Shown: positions 25,241-37,976, numbered from the stretch's first letter. The stretch: 64,000 bases of DNA from Stenopsyche tienmushanensis (GCA_008973525.1 WACJ01000112.1:1-64000); one strand, 5' to 3'. The notes: a model not told the origin generated them from the sequence alone. Translations and numbers: made by a program.

Positions 25241-28200
25241 TTTCTCTATTAGTGCTGGACAGAACACGTTGTACTGTGTGATATATTTATTTAACATAGT
25301 GTAGAAATACCTCTTCACAGAGATAGTTGCTATCTGGAGCATCACACTGAGCGTTACTATTAGAAGACAAAATATTGAAATTTAAGAAATTATAGCAAAA
25401 ATATTTACCCAAAGACTGTACAAAAATGATGCGATTTTTTCCATGTTTCTAAAATTTGATTTTATAGCGATTTTTACATGAAAGTATTTTGTCACACGCG
25501 GTGAAAAATTTCGACTACTACAACGGGAACGCCCGATTAAAGTGTGTTAAGAAGAAACGCGCACAATGGCGCTTGTATGAGCGGTGGCAAATGCCAAAGT
25601 ATTCGCAATCTTATATCAGAATAGTGAAATATTTTCGTACTTATTTTGGTTATATTTGAAAAACAACTTTTCTCGCCTTATACATATGTATATATAACAG
25701 TTCAGACACTTTACTTGTTTATATTTTTTTCTAAAAGTAAATCTCTTGCAGGGGATGGTAAATTCCATTCACAAAAACGCGAAGGTTAAAAATATAACTT
25801 CTCTGAATTTTTATATTTTAGAAAAATGTTATCATATAGATATCTCTTTCATAATGCACTTCAAATACGCCACTTATATTCGCTATCACACGCCTTAGAA
25901 TGTCAGGTGGGTTTTAAAGAGCACCATGTAGTGGCTTTTGATGCTAAGTATATGGATAAATATCACGTCAGTTACAACATAGATGTTGATACACGTGTGT
26001 GGAAAGAATGTATATTTTCCTCTACCATATTTGTTTTCTCGAGGCATGTTAATATTAAATTCTAAAAAATTTGATTTATTCAAATTTGTAATGTTTCCAA
26101 ACAAAATTATGTTCAAAGAGGCTTATTATTTTATTATTACTCATGAGCTCCTTTGTACATTCAAACCGATCGTAACGGTTTTTATATTTAAAATTTGGAA
26201 AACCGTTTTTTATCAAACATATTTATAAGCAGATAAGCACCATGTTACCATTTCAACGCCCCTCAGCCAAATATGTTTGAGTATTTGTTACGAATTTCGG
26301 TTTAATAGGATGATGATTCAAACTCGGCTCGGATTTTAATACTGATGAACGAAGCCACAATATTTCATTATTAATATACAAAACATTAATCTTTCACTGG
26401 AAATAATTTTTTGACGTCAGTAATAATCAATACAAATTGTAGAGGCAGAGTAAATTTGCAACCGCATTATTTTATAACAAGAAATTCTCCATGTTAAACA
26501 TACAACTTCTAGCCCATTAAAAACTACACGCACGAAGATTTTTTGTATGGAAAATGAAACATTTATTTTTAGATTTAAAGGTAATTTACGAAAATTGTAT
26601 AGCGATGGCCTCAAGCCGAGATGATTTGTTATGATGCTTGATACTAAATAATAAAATATTTTTAACGTAACATTAGAAAAATTCTGAAGTTATAAAATGC
26701 AATTGGTTAAGAAGGGTTTGGTCGTGAATATAATATATAACTAAACTAACTTCGATTCAATGATAATGTTTATGTCTCGATTAAAGTATTTGTAACTACA
26801 ATTTTATTTTATTGGCTTTCAAATCTGTTTTTTTTTGCTTTTAATAAAGATAAAATATTAACAACAGTATTAAAAAGTGCGAATTCCATCAAATTAAGCC
26901 TTTTTATGTCATCAAATTAATTTGATTTAAAATATAATCAATATGTCTATATCAATTAACTTTTTGTTGTCAATGAATTTTGCAAATTCCACAAAAATAT
27001 TCACTATGTTTATATTAAAACATTGAAACATCATATACAACATATAACACAAATACTTGCTTTTTATAATCCTTGCTTTTGTGACATTGTTTAACCTTTT
27101 CTTTACTATGGTGTATTTACTACACTGATTCGAGTTATAGTAAAGTTGTAATAAATGGGATTTTTTAAAACATTACTACATTGAATCTCGATATCAATAT
27201 ACATATTTACTCTGTATATTGATTGAATAATTATAAAAAAATTATAATTTTAAATATGTTATGATGATTTAAATATTTCGTGACATTTAAATAATTTAAA
27301 TGTATCCCGCTATCCATAAATATGCATTAGTTTCAAAATAACGTCAGATCAAGTGTGACCGTACTTAATTTGAGTGTCAAACTTTTTGTACGTCTAAATG
27401 CTCGAATATCACCAAAAATCTTATATATTGCGACTTTTATAACTTTTAAAGAGCAGGCATTAAATGTAATAACCATGACTTGAATTAAAATACGTTCGTA
27501 GAAATGGCACGTATGGTTCAAATTAAATTTGAATAAAATTAAGGCATAGTGCCAATAAGTAAACATTTTTTAAAAATCTTGACCAAGATCCAAAAAACTT
27601 TGATCAAAGGGACATGTTAATTATTAGGAGCGGCAAGTGGCTATAAAAAAACAAGGACATGCTCAGGTCATTATTAATGCGTCTTCGGATTAACGCATTT
27701 TAAATGTATACTAAGATATATTTAAATGTGTTATCCGATGTGTTTATATCGAAGATACTTAAATAAAAGGCTGATAAAAAAATCTGATTGAATTTTTAGA
27801 GTAATTCTATAATATAAGATCAAGGTGACCATTAAAAAAAAAACGATTTTTTTAGATTTTGGAAATTTAATTTCGAATTTATCGCGTTAAAAAAACAACT
27901 CTTTGAAAGTAATTCACAGTGCGAAAATATTTTTTTTATTTTTTTATTAGACGTTAAAATAAAAAATACTGTGAAAACTTATAGATATTTACTCAAAGAG
28001 ATGGTGTATTTTATTTTTATGTTTTATCGTGTGGGGAAATAAAATCAATCATGTGTTCTATTTAGTTGTGGCAGAAATCTGTAAATATTTGCCTTTTTGT
28101 AAATGCTCAGCCGCCAAAAGCTTATTAAAATATTTAGGCGAAAATTTAAATATTTCGCAAGAATTTTTTCACTCTTGACTTTGTTTGTTAAATATATGCT

Positions 28201-29984
28201 AATTATTTTTATAGGATATATTATTTTCATATCGTAATTCATTGAAGTTGAAAAAAGATTCCTAATAATGTTTTTTGCATATCCATCTTATACTGCATGC
28301 TTATTATGCGATATGGGGGGGTGAAACGTTTAAGTACGTTCAAATCGTTTATATGATATGAAGAAAGTAAGAATGCAGTACTAAAAATAAGCTCGAGATA
28401 TGGTGCGACATCAAATCTCACATTTTCAACCCTTTACTAGAAGTATACGAAGTTGCTCCAAAATAGAGATACGAAAACGGAAACTAGATACAGATGCAGA
28501 AGCAAAATGAGTTCTACATATTCATATTTTGGAACAATGGATGGCTGGAGACTGCGGTACTCTATGTCTAAATTTTCACTCCACTCATTTGTAAAATTTT
28601 AATATTGGATTTCAGTTTTTAAATGGCTTCTGAATTTTCGTTTGAAAATAGCCTTGTTAGAATCATGTATATGGTTTGAATTTTTAATTAAACGGATACA
28701 AATGTGTTCATCCTGTTTAAATAGCATCCTTGTTAAAGATGCCAAATATCAAATATATTGTTTTGAGTTTATATTTTCTACTTTAGAATGATAGTCTTCA
28801 TAGAAAAATTTCATTTTCTCAAACAAAGAAAAAATGTACACTCTTCTGAAGATCATATAATATTAACTAGATCAAGGAAGCAGCATAAAATTGTATATTA
28901 CTTGGGGACCGCAAGGGAAATAAGATTTTGAACAAATTGACGATAAGAATTTTATAAAAATTAAACTTCCTTCATAACCTTATGTAGTTCAATATCATGA
29001 TATCCTTGACGAAAATAGCACAATATTATGCAGTTTATCAAGCGTATAAAATTTCAATTATTAACATCAAACATGTAAATAAATACTGGTAATTCCTGTT
29101 TAACACTGTATATATGTTGCTAAAAATACATTTTTATGCGAATTGGTGTTGTAAAATATATACAACTAGTGCAATAAACTATGTTTGGTACTAAAATTGA
29201 AAAAAAAAATGCAATAATTTCATCTAATATATAATAAAAATATGTTAATTGAGGTGAAGATGATCAAATGATTTTTTCATTATTATTGTTAATCACTATG
29301 AATCAGGGGGCTTATTTAGTGAAATCTTCGACGGAATCTTGGTAGCTATGTTATATTTTTGCAATAAATCTGTTAATATCGGATGTTTGCTTATTTTTGT
29401 CGTCCAAATTTAGACTTTTCCTTGTGTTTTTCGGATCAATTTTTTTAATAAAATGTTTCTTTTTATTTTATCTTTTCCTGAATTTTATGTAATCAAAGAA
29501 AATAATTCTATCAAATTTGAATCATCGATATTTTTTTCCACAATTCATAAATAATCAAATTTGGTTAGTTCTACGCTTTCATCCACTCTATTTTTAGCTG
29601 ATTCGATTAAATTTACACATTGAGCTAACTCTGGCCATAGTTTTAATACTAAACAGTTTAGAAACCGCTTTTTTAATTATTTACTTTTGTAGGAATGCCA
29701 TGTTATATGGTCGTTGCCTGTAGCTTAACAAAATGCAGATGGACAGTAATTAGTACTCTAATTTGTTTACCCTATAAATTCTTCAACGTGCATAATAGCT
29801 TATACATAGGTATTAAGGTAATATTTAACCCATTTCATTTTTAAGATTAAAAATAGAGCAGTTTCGGATTAAATAATTATTTTAATATTTAAACATTGTC
29901 AGCAAAACAACAATAATTGAATCTAATCATCAATACTGATTGATCGCAATCAGTCGACGACAGATCCTAAATATATTTAAGAAC
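25241..29984. other. No gene seen; AT-rich
   Basis: No motif or long repeat recognised. Candidate intron of the receptor gene if that gene extends this far. Confidence 0.45.
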
Positions 29985-30165
29985 CAATCGACATGGTTGA
30001 AATTGACAAAAAAAATCAGCGGTGTCAGGTCTGGAGACCAGGCGAGCTACAAAATAGCAACGTCGCACGTCCCCGTGCGAAGAAATCCACTGGTGTCAGG
30101 TCTGGAGACCGTGCGAGCCGTGAAATAGGGCACCAACCTGTATAAATAGTTGGTTTGAATGGTGC
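29985..30165 (-). pseudogene. Tc1/mariner-type transposase fragment with duplicated third-Asp motif
   Basis: On the minus strand, about 30070-30160 reads YTGWCPISRLARSPDLTP then VDFF, which matches the region around the last catalytic Asp of Tc1/mariner/IS630-type transposases (compare WIGRGGPI...SPDLTPLDFFLWG). Only 71 bp further on, a second copy of the motif occurs in another frame: LAWSPDLTPLIFFVNF. The shared 19-bp core GGTGTCAGGTCTGGAGACC is seen on the plus strand at 30021-30039 and 30092-30110. Since 71 is not a multiple of three, the two copies cannot be in one frame. No first or second Asp motif is visible nearby. It is a dead fragment with a local duplication. The assignment rests on this one conserved motif plus its upstream context. 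Confidence 0.65.
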
Positions 30166-31662
30166 ACTGTTGATTTCAAAGAGTTCTATAGATATTTTAT
30201 CTCAAGTTCAGTTTGAAAACTACAGTCCCTCTGTGAAGAATTTGTTATTTTAAATTGAATGTTCCTATTTAATTTTAAAATGATTTTTAAAACAAAACCG
30301 CTGAAATGATTTTCTATTTTAATAAATGATCCTCAAGTTGCACCCGACAAATATTTTGACAAGCTATCAAACCGTCCATCAAACGTCCAAATTCATAAAT
30401 ACCCACACCAATTAGCCCCAATAACACATTCTTTACAAATTCTCACACATCATTTGGAATGATTACATTGGAACTGGTGAATGTATTTAATTTTCCGGTG
30501 TTGAATATCTAACGATTATAAACTGAAACGCTAAATGACTATGTTTTCAGTTATTTATGATCCCACGTTTGAAAAACAAATTTATTGATATAGCCTCGTC
30601 AATCTCCATCCATTAAATGTAATTGTATACTATAATTATGTAGTTGAATAATATATGTTTTTATATGTGACTATTTTTCAGTAATTTCATGTATTTTTTA
30701 CACATAAATATTACCACACATATATCAATTAATTCTCGGTTGCCTACGGATTTTGCAAAATTTCACCAAAATACTCGAATCGTTTAAAGCTTTTATATTT
30801 TATTTTTTTGAAGCGTTTCTACCGATTATACAAACGTCATACAATATAAATGTCTTTATTGCTTTTATATTATGCAGTTTATTTTGAGGAATTGCATAGA
30901 CAATATTTTAATTTTATAACTTAACCTACACCTTCATACATTACAAAAAATACACCACTTAGTCAAGTATTGTTATTAATCTGCATTAAATTTTAAAGAC
31001 AGAAATAAATCAGGGTAGTGTTATGCTAATTTCAAATGCATTCTATTGGAATTAAAATCTGATTGTCTTGCTATCCATACAGATTTATTTATATTGATCA
31101 TTATTCATTAATACATTAGGGTAAAACTTGGATTGAAGCGAAATTAAAAGTAGAATACAAATAAGCTATTTTTTCTAAAAATATCGATCAATAACCTTCT
31201 ATTTATCAAGCAAATTAAAGCGCCATTAAAAATATCTTTGCTCTGGTTAACAGCGCAGAGATTCTTTAAAAATCACTTATCGCTTGCACTTTAAATTTTT
31301 AAATGTTTCAGAAAATAATAAATCTTTGAAAGCATTGCTTTAAAGTATTACAGGATTAGAGAGTATTCTCAGAGGATAGGATCATGAACTCTGTTTGTTT
31401 TTATCAGGAAGTTTTCTATCATGAAATAGCTCTAGGTAGTAAAAATAAGTCAAGAGCATTTTCCAATAAGATAAAAGAGATATTCTGGAGCTAATATAAT
31501 ATCTACGTCAAGGATGACAGAAAATTGAAAACGATCGGTTAAAATATTACAAGATGGATAATCTTCTTCATATTTTCGCATAAAAATCAAAATTGCTAAA
31601 TACACATTTTTAAAATTGATAAACATTGCCGAAAAGATATCAAGATATACCTTACTTTGATA
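30166..31662. other. No gene seen; AT-rich
   Basis: Between the transposase fragment and the mariner relic. No open frame of note. Confidence 0.5.
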
Positions 31663-32640
31663 TTAGGGTGTCCCATAAGTTTCTTTCGTTTTCATATTAA
31701 GAAAAAAATAAACAATAATTTGTATTACATCAAAATTTATTGAATAATATATGATCCATTCTGTTCTATTACTTTTCTCCATCTCCCTGGAAGCCTCATA
31801 ATGTCTTCTTGCCAAAGTTTCATCAAAAACATTTTTTGAATTAAAATTTTTACCACGCAAAAAAAATTCAATGAAAGAAATAAATAATAATCTGAAGGGG
31901 CAATGTCCGGAGAGTATGGAGAATGAGGTAAAATATCTCAGTCAAATGTTAATAATTTATTTCTAACGGGCAAAAACACATGAGGCCTGGCGTTATCATG
32001 ATGAAAAACAACGCCTCGTGTGTTCGTTAATTCTGGCCGTTTTCTGACAATTGCATCCTTTAGATTGTCTAGTTGGAAACAATATTTTGTTGAATTGATC
32101 ATTTCACCTTGCTGAAGTAGCTCATAATAAACTACCCCCTTCCAGTCTCAGCAAATGCATAGCAAAACTTTTTTTGGATGTAGGCCAGGTTTAGCTACAG
32201 TTAAAGCTTCTATACCCTTAGTCCAAGATCGTTTACGTTGGATATTCTCATAGAATATCCAAATATCATCTCCAGTAACAAGTCTCTTGAAAAAAGGTTG
32301 GCTATTATGTCGTTGGAGAAGAAGATCGCATGTTGAAATACGCTGAAGTTTATTTGAGTTAGTCAGTTCATGAGGAAGCTACACATCTGAACGATTGATG
32401 TAGCCCAATTTTGTTAGATGATTATGGACGGATGTTCGTGGAATTTCTAACTTGTTAGCTATTTCGCGAACAGTATATCGCGGGTTTTCTCCAACCATGG
32501 CTATGATTAGATCTGTGTTCATTTGCGAAAGACACTTATGGAACAACCTAATACATTCTGAGTGGTAGGGGGAAAAATTGATTTGGTCATCTGTCATGAA
32601 ATATGTCACAAACACGTTATAAATTGATATAATGAATTTA
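31663..32640 (-). mobile_element. Decayed mariner (DD34D) transposon
   Basis: The low-coordinate end begins TTAGGGTGTCCCATAAGT directly after a TA dinucleotide, which is the typical 3' inverted repeat and target site of mariner elements. Reading the minus strand gives a mariner transposase with all three catalytic positions. No matching inverted repeat could be seen past 32640, so the 5' end seems to be lost or strongly diverged. The usual full length is about 1.3 kb, against roughly 1 kb recognisable here. If the receptor gene continues downstream, the element lies in its intron. Confidence 0.85.
31737..32615 (-). pseudogene. Mariner transposase, inactivated
   Basis: A DDE transposase that would cut and paste its own element at TA sites. 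The N-terminal part is a helix-turn-helix (VREIANKLEIPRTSVHNHL, then LGYIN). The catalytic motifs follow: VTGDDIW (about 32262-32281), FHHDNARPH (about 31980-32003) and YSPDIAPSD (about 31890-31912), so all three Asp residues remain. The tail carries LPGRWRKVIEQNGSYI and a natural stop at 31737-31739. Three in-frame stops each fall where relatives have Trp: after RSDV (32379-32381), in CIC*DWKG (near 32145), and before DILPH (near 31935). A frameshift separates FDETLA from the C-terminal LPGRW part. The first codons do not match a full N-terminus. It is not active. Confidence 0.85.
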
Positions 32641-33213
32641 AGAACTGTAAAGAATATTTATTTAACAATATTTATCAGTTAAAAGCCAAGATATTTAAAA
32701 TGATGCCATCATTGATAATTAAGTACCAGTTTAAAAATACAGCAACATTTTCGCATAAGATTTGAGAATCGTTCCATTCTGAAACACGTGTTTTTAACAC
32801 TTTGACTGCTATCTACGAGAAATTCGTAGTTTACGTTTTTAGCTAGGACGACGACTTATCTCGTAGTTTGTTTACCTACCATGTTTGTGCAGCTTGGATT
32901 AATTCATAATATATAAGTTTAAATATGAATAGATTGCTTTTGAGAAGAGAATAAATATATATATATAAATAGAAAATATTTATACAAAAATTATTGTTAA
33001 ACAAGTCAACTATCTTTTTTTTACAAAAAATATCATTCTCTATGCTTTTTGATGTTTTCAATTAAAGTTTTAATAAAATATGATTAAACTGAATTGGCAT
33101 TCTAGACTGGAATCCTGAAATTTACCGTAGCAATCAATGTGTTAAATGAATTTTGAACATAAAATTGACGAAGATAAAAGTTTTGCTAATTCTAGATGAA
33201 ATTATTTGAAAAT
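32641..33213 (-). other. Probable start of intron downstream of AstA-R exon
   Basis: AT-rich DNA between the receptor donor site and the mariner relic. It contains a short TA run near 32950-32965 and no open frame resembling TM7 of a GPCR. It is called intron only because of the donor site next to it. Confidence 0.5.
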
Positions 33214-33219
33214 ACTTAC
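33214..33219 (-). promoter_or_regulatory. 5' splice donor after AstA-R exon
   Basis: On the minus strand the coding sequence for CWLPIH is followed directly by GTAAGT, a perfect match to the metazoan donor consensus. Reading on gives VSIFK and a stop, which does not continue TM6 of the family. The intron is therefore inserted in phase 0 between the His codon and the rest of TM6. Confidence 0.85.
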
Positions 33220-34080
33220 ATGTATTGGTAGCCAACAAATAGCAAATGCTGCAACCACAACCAACACCATTCGAGTAACTCTTCGCTTTCCTCTTCGTGA
33301 TTCTACTGACAATCGTTGTCCGGGAGCGTTCCTCCAAAGTCGCGCCAACAAACGAACATACAGGATGCAAATCAGCGTCAATGGAAGAACGTACGATGAA
33401 GTCAGGAAAGCCAGATGAAAGGCAGGACGATAACAACATCCTCCTTCAAGGAAAACGCACGACGACTGCATTTTTCCACGATGGTTATAGCTCTTTTCTC
33501 CATGGCAAACTGCCACCGGTGCTGCAGTACTAATGATGATTAACCAAGCCAAACCAATGGCAATGAGAGCGTTTTTCTCAGTTCGGACGCCCATGGAAGC
33601 CACCGGATGAACAACTGCCAAATATCGATCAAGAGACATCAATACCAAAGTATAAATTGAAGCATGTGCTGTTACCACGATCAAATATTGTACGACTTTG
33701 CACCAGACGTCTCCGAACGGCCATCGTGTTAAAACATAGTCGGTTGCGGTAAAAGGAACGCAGAATATAACAAACAGTAGATCAGCAACGGCCAAATTGA
33801 TGATGAGTAAATTGGTCGTGGACCTCATGCTGGGATTCGAAGCGACAACAAAGACGACCAGAGCATTTCCTATTAAGCCGGCCAGACCAATAATCCCAAA
33901 GAAGACAGGGACCACCGTCGATATTATTCTCTGCATATCCCATTCATCTCCAGGTTCAGTGTAATCCTTTATCCAGCTGACGTTGGCGGAACATATTTCT
34001 GCAAACTTTGTAATATTATTGACGCCATCGGAATTGGTAATGTTGTTGCACCAATTGAAGGTTTCCGTAGGTACCGTCAT
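33220..34080 (-). CDS. AstA-R: Allatostatin-A receptor, first coding exon (start to TM6)
   Basis: This encodes the first 287 residues of a class A GPCR of the allatostatin-A (galanin-like) receptor group, a plasma-membrane receptor for FGL-amide neuropeptides that typically signals through inhibitory G proteins. The N-terminus has three N-glycosylation sequons (N13, N22, N33). Visible landmarks are TM1 at about 52-80 with N72, TM2 with LAVAD (D100), W120 and C127 before TM3, DRY at 151-153, W179 in TM4, C208 in loop 2, P233 in TM5, and FAICWLP at 279-285 in TM6. The stretches NLLIINLAVADLLFVIFCVP and YLIVVTAHASIYTLVLMS are hallmarks of insect AstA receptors. The ATG has A at -3. The frame runs five codons beyond CWLPIH into intron sequence, but CAT|GTAAGT is a clear donor, so the exon stops there in phase 0. 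TM7 and the tail are missing and must lie on a downstream exon. No internal stops are present, so the exon looks functional. Confidence 0.93.
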
Positions 34081-34424
34081 TTTGATATTTAATAAAACGT
34101 TTTATATCATGAACAAAAAAAATGTCGATAAAACTATTTTAAACAAAACACTTTTCCATTTCACTCAAAATAAAGCACGTCATTCAAAATAAACAAAATA
34201 TTTTTGTTCGCCTTATTTCCAAGCGAATACACTCTCCTGCAAATAAAACACTTTTATTTACGTTAAGGCTTGTTTTTTTCATCAATATTTCATATTTCCA
34301 CTGATTTGTATGGAAAACACCTCTTCCTCGTTTCTTTGTATTCCTGGAGTAAAACAAACAGAAAAAATCAACATTAAAATATAGTATATATATTCACTAT
34401 GATATAATGGAGTTTTTAAGATTT
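34081..34424 (-). other. 5' flank or UTR of AstA-R
   Basis: AT-rich DNA directly upstream of the receptor ATG. Part of it is presumably 5' UTR; no acceptor site or initiator could be fixed by eye. Confidence 0.4.
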
Positions 34425-34602
34425 ACGCGAATCATTATATGATTTTAATTACAAAAAACGTTTATAAAACGATTTTTTGATCGTGTTTTTAAAAGGCAAA
34501 ATAAATTTTTACCTTAATCCGATATTTCGAACCACCTATCGAGTTCATTATCAAGGATTGATTGCAGTCGTTTTACTAATTAAAATCATATAATTACGAT
34601 AT
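34425..34602. mobile_element. MITE, full copy
   Basis: About 175 bp with near-terminal inverted repeats: TTATATGATTTTAATTA at 34435-34451 and its exact reverse complement at 34577-34593 (17 of 17). The centre carries a signature shared with two other loci in the window: ACCTTAATCCGATATTTCGA then ACCACCTATCGAGTTC. No coding capacity. It sits about 350 bp upstream of the receptor start codon. The superfamily is undetermined because no clear target duplication could be read. Confidence 0.65.
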
Positions 34603-37454
34603 AAATGTATAGTTATGTAATAAATTAAAATGATGCGAATAAACCATAAATAATTTATTAAATTCATCTAAAAATTCTAATGTAATAATTTTTGGACCGT
34701 TTTACTGCATTTAAATATTTACTATTAATGCTATGATTACGACAGATGATATTTCATTAAGAAATATTGACGTATTCTAATTGAAATAATATCGCAATAA
34801 AAACTAGATGAAATTATAAATTTGATGGTATATATACATGATTTTTAGCACATGGGCCGACAAAATGTTTTTGGGGTGTAAGATGATTTTTTGCTACGTT
34901 TTACAGATAAACTCTATGTCCTAAGTGTTTTTCAACATTTTTAAAAAATACCCAAAATTTCACATTTAAACCGTCATAAATTTTTAATCTGTAAAAAAAA
35001 ACTTTTTAATCTGTAGTCATAATAGCACAAGAAAACTGTTTTTGAATTTGGCAATGTATTTTTGATTTCAATATATTATTATTTTATGCAATTGGCTTAA
35101 AGAAAATTACTTCTGAGCTTCCAAAGTCACATTAAATGAGGAAACGAATAAGAAATGTCAACTTCTAAATTCTTTAACCAAAAAACTAATAATTATTTTG
35201 AACTTAATGTAGCTTTACTTACTTAGGTTTACTTTTTTTACTTAGAACTATGTGTGAAACGTATCAAAAGACTCCCCTAATCTTCAAAAAAAAAGTTGTC
35301 GGTCCATATGCCAAACACTGTATATGTATGCTTAAAATGTATGCAAGAATGCAACTACCCAGATCCTTAGATTCCAGAATATGTATGTAACGTCCCTCTC
35401 GTTTTTAATAGACCCACACTTCGTATTTTATGAGGTTTTATATTTGTATTTAAAAGTGTGTTGATTTCATTAATACTCTAATTCGATATTTGATATTTTT
35501 GCGGCAGCGTTTCATTTAAGATGTTTTAGTTCAAGTATTTTCCAATACACGTTATAAAAGGAAAATGAAGCAAAATCAATACAAAGAAATTCTTCAAAAG
35601 ACGATTTACTACAAATAAGCAAGTGCTTTCAGAATGGAAACGTTTTCATTGTGAACGATGGAGAAACTTGTCATAAAATACAAAAGACTTTATTCAAATA
35701 ATTTAATGAAACACAGCTCTTATTTAGGGCTGATTGTCTAGTCAATAATAAAGCAATCAATAGTAAATTTAAAAAATATATAAGAACCAGATTATTTGAT
35801 GCTGATTTGAATAATGTCAAAAAGGATTAATTTTTAAATAAGAATAAAGACATGCATTTAATGTATTTAACTTATAGCCAAAACGTATCGAAAGAAAAGT
35901 AAATTAATTGCATCAAATGTTCACTTGGTTCACTATAATCTCTTTTATCCATATATTTTGCGAGTTTTTATCATTAAATTCTGCTGGTCTTATTATTTTT
36001 TTTGGATAAGGATGAAAGAAGTAAAAAGAAAAAATCCTACGTCATCTTTAGGTCTGCTTCATGTCAATAATCGTGAGCAGTGGTTATATATGATACACAA
36101 CTTTTTAGAAAACTATTTTTAATGCAGATGAAGAGTTTAGAATATCATAAATAATAATAGGATCAAAGGTAGTAATGGAATTTATCATACTTACTGTTCA
36201 ATAATAAATATATGCATGAAATATCATCCATGGCGTAAGTTTATATGTATACGCTTGAATTTAAATCTAAAAAAAATTGTAATTAACTTTAGTCTTCAAT
36301 CAAATTTCGTAGAGCCGATAAAGTATAAAAGATCCTTGTTAATGGAATAAAAAAACCATCAATGAAATTTTATACATCCGGAATACCATTTTTAGCCTCG
36401 AAATCATGATTAATAAAGATCCAATTAAGGATATCTCATTTTCTAGAAGCAATTAAGCCAGGATTAAGGAAGTCAACCATAATTTAGTATCCATTGAAGT
36501 AATTACAAGAGGGACCTAATAATTGAACTTGGGGCCCGGTGAACGATGAAAAAAAATTAATGCCCTGGATGATAAAAACGTATTTCAAACAGATTTTTCA
36601 TGTTCTACAAAATTTAATATTATTTTCTCAGGTGAAAATTCTCATAGGCTTACTTTACGAATGAAAAGTCAACATATGCTTTCGAGAAACTGATCAAAAG
36701 CTCAGCAGGGGCTCGTGAATCAAATATATCACATACGTGGCGAAAATCATTTTTTTTTCCAACTCCAACCAACTTTCTTCGAAGTTACATCACTTTTATA
36801 AGCAGCGGAATGATTTATTTTTCAGGAAAAGTGAAAACGACAAAATTTCGAACGTTTTTTATGTATTTTTATTATTAATCAATCTATTAAATTTCGTTTT
36901 CATTTACATACATTTGCAATTAGGGAAGCCGTTGAAAAATGTCCGAGAAAAAAAGGCTACAAATTTCGCCAAAGCGTTCGTCCTAAAAGTGTTTCGATGT
37001 AAGTTCTATTAAATTACAAATACGTGTTATCGAACTTTTATTGAGAAGTTGATACAAAGCATTTGAAATGGGTATTGACAGCTTTTTTTCTTCGATATTC
37101 GACCAGTTGTCAATGCCTTGCTCTGATCGTATAGTTCAATTCGTTTTGTTTTTGTGGAGTTATTCGCGAATAAATGTGGTTTGAAGTTCTTTGAGGGTTT
37201 TGAAATTGACAGCTTTTTTCTGATGGAAGATTATTCAATCAACCGTCATACTAAGACACATCAAACCTCTTACCCCGTCAAACGAATAAAATCGATTTCT
37301 TCAATGTAAAATTTTGATAGTATCATTATTCCAACATATTTTTATGAATATAATCGCTTAATATAAATAGTATTTTTTAATCAAAGTATCATAAATTATA
37401 TTTTTACTCTGATTTATATAGTGACATCTATTAAGAAGAAACCTAAATACGGTT
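34603..37454. other. No gene seen; AT-rich
   Basis: Could contain upstream noncoding exons or promoter of the receptor, but nothing specific was recognised. Confidence 0.45.
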
Positions 37455-37976
37455 TTATGTAATAAAATTCAGCTTACTCTGCCATAGTAATAAAAGCTCG
37501 AACGGTTCTATAAAATAATATGTTATATAATTTACATTAATATCAAATGTAAAATTTATATTTTTAAAATAATATAAATAAAATATAAAAATACACATAT
37601 TAATAATATGGTTATTTTTAATAAAATATAAGAAAAACAACGATTTTGAAATATTGATCGGAAGATCGTTTGTCATATTATCCAGAGATATGTGGATGTA
37701 TTTTTCGCAGACAAGGCATACGTGGAGAACTATTTTCTCATTAAATATGATATATCGTGAAAATCTTCCAGAAATGTTTCTTTTATCTTTATAAAATGTG
37801 GGAGACATTCTAAGACCAAAACGCTTATTAATTTCAACAAAACCGTATTCAAGGCTTTGTGAACATCGTATATAAAAAATCGGAGTCCTTGTACGTGTGA
37901 CAAAGTCTTTCAAAACACATTTTTGTAAAAAATCTTTTGGAAATTCAAAAACAATCTCATCAACTGCAGGAAACAC
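37455..37976 (-). other. Unrecognised open frame of 173 codons
   Basis: This is the longest open frame after the receptor exon. The first codon is GTG with a stop four codons upstream, and the first ATG is at residue 57, so it is not a standard start. About 110 residues look protein-like, with mixed composition (FPKDFLQKCVLKDFVTRTRT, then YIRCSQSLEYGFVEINKRFG, then HVCLVCEKYIHISLDN). The remainder is rich in I, F, N and Y, as expected from AT-rich noncoding DNA. It could be a lone exon, a retrocopy fragment or a relic of a mobile element. I recognise no family. Confidence 0.3.

Noticed and set aside
29940..30128. Plus-strand 62-codon frame
   Set aside because: It is the antisense of the transposase fragment; the meaningful reading is on the minus strand.
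33134..33533. Frames overlapping the receptor exon (33134-33439 minus, 33206-33418 and 33297-33533 plus)
   Set aside because: They are shadows of the receptor coding sequence in other frames, and none has independent support.
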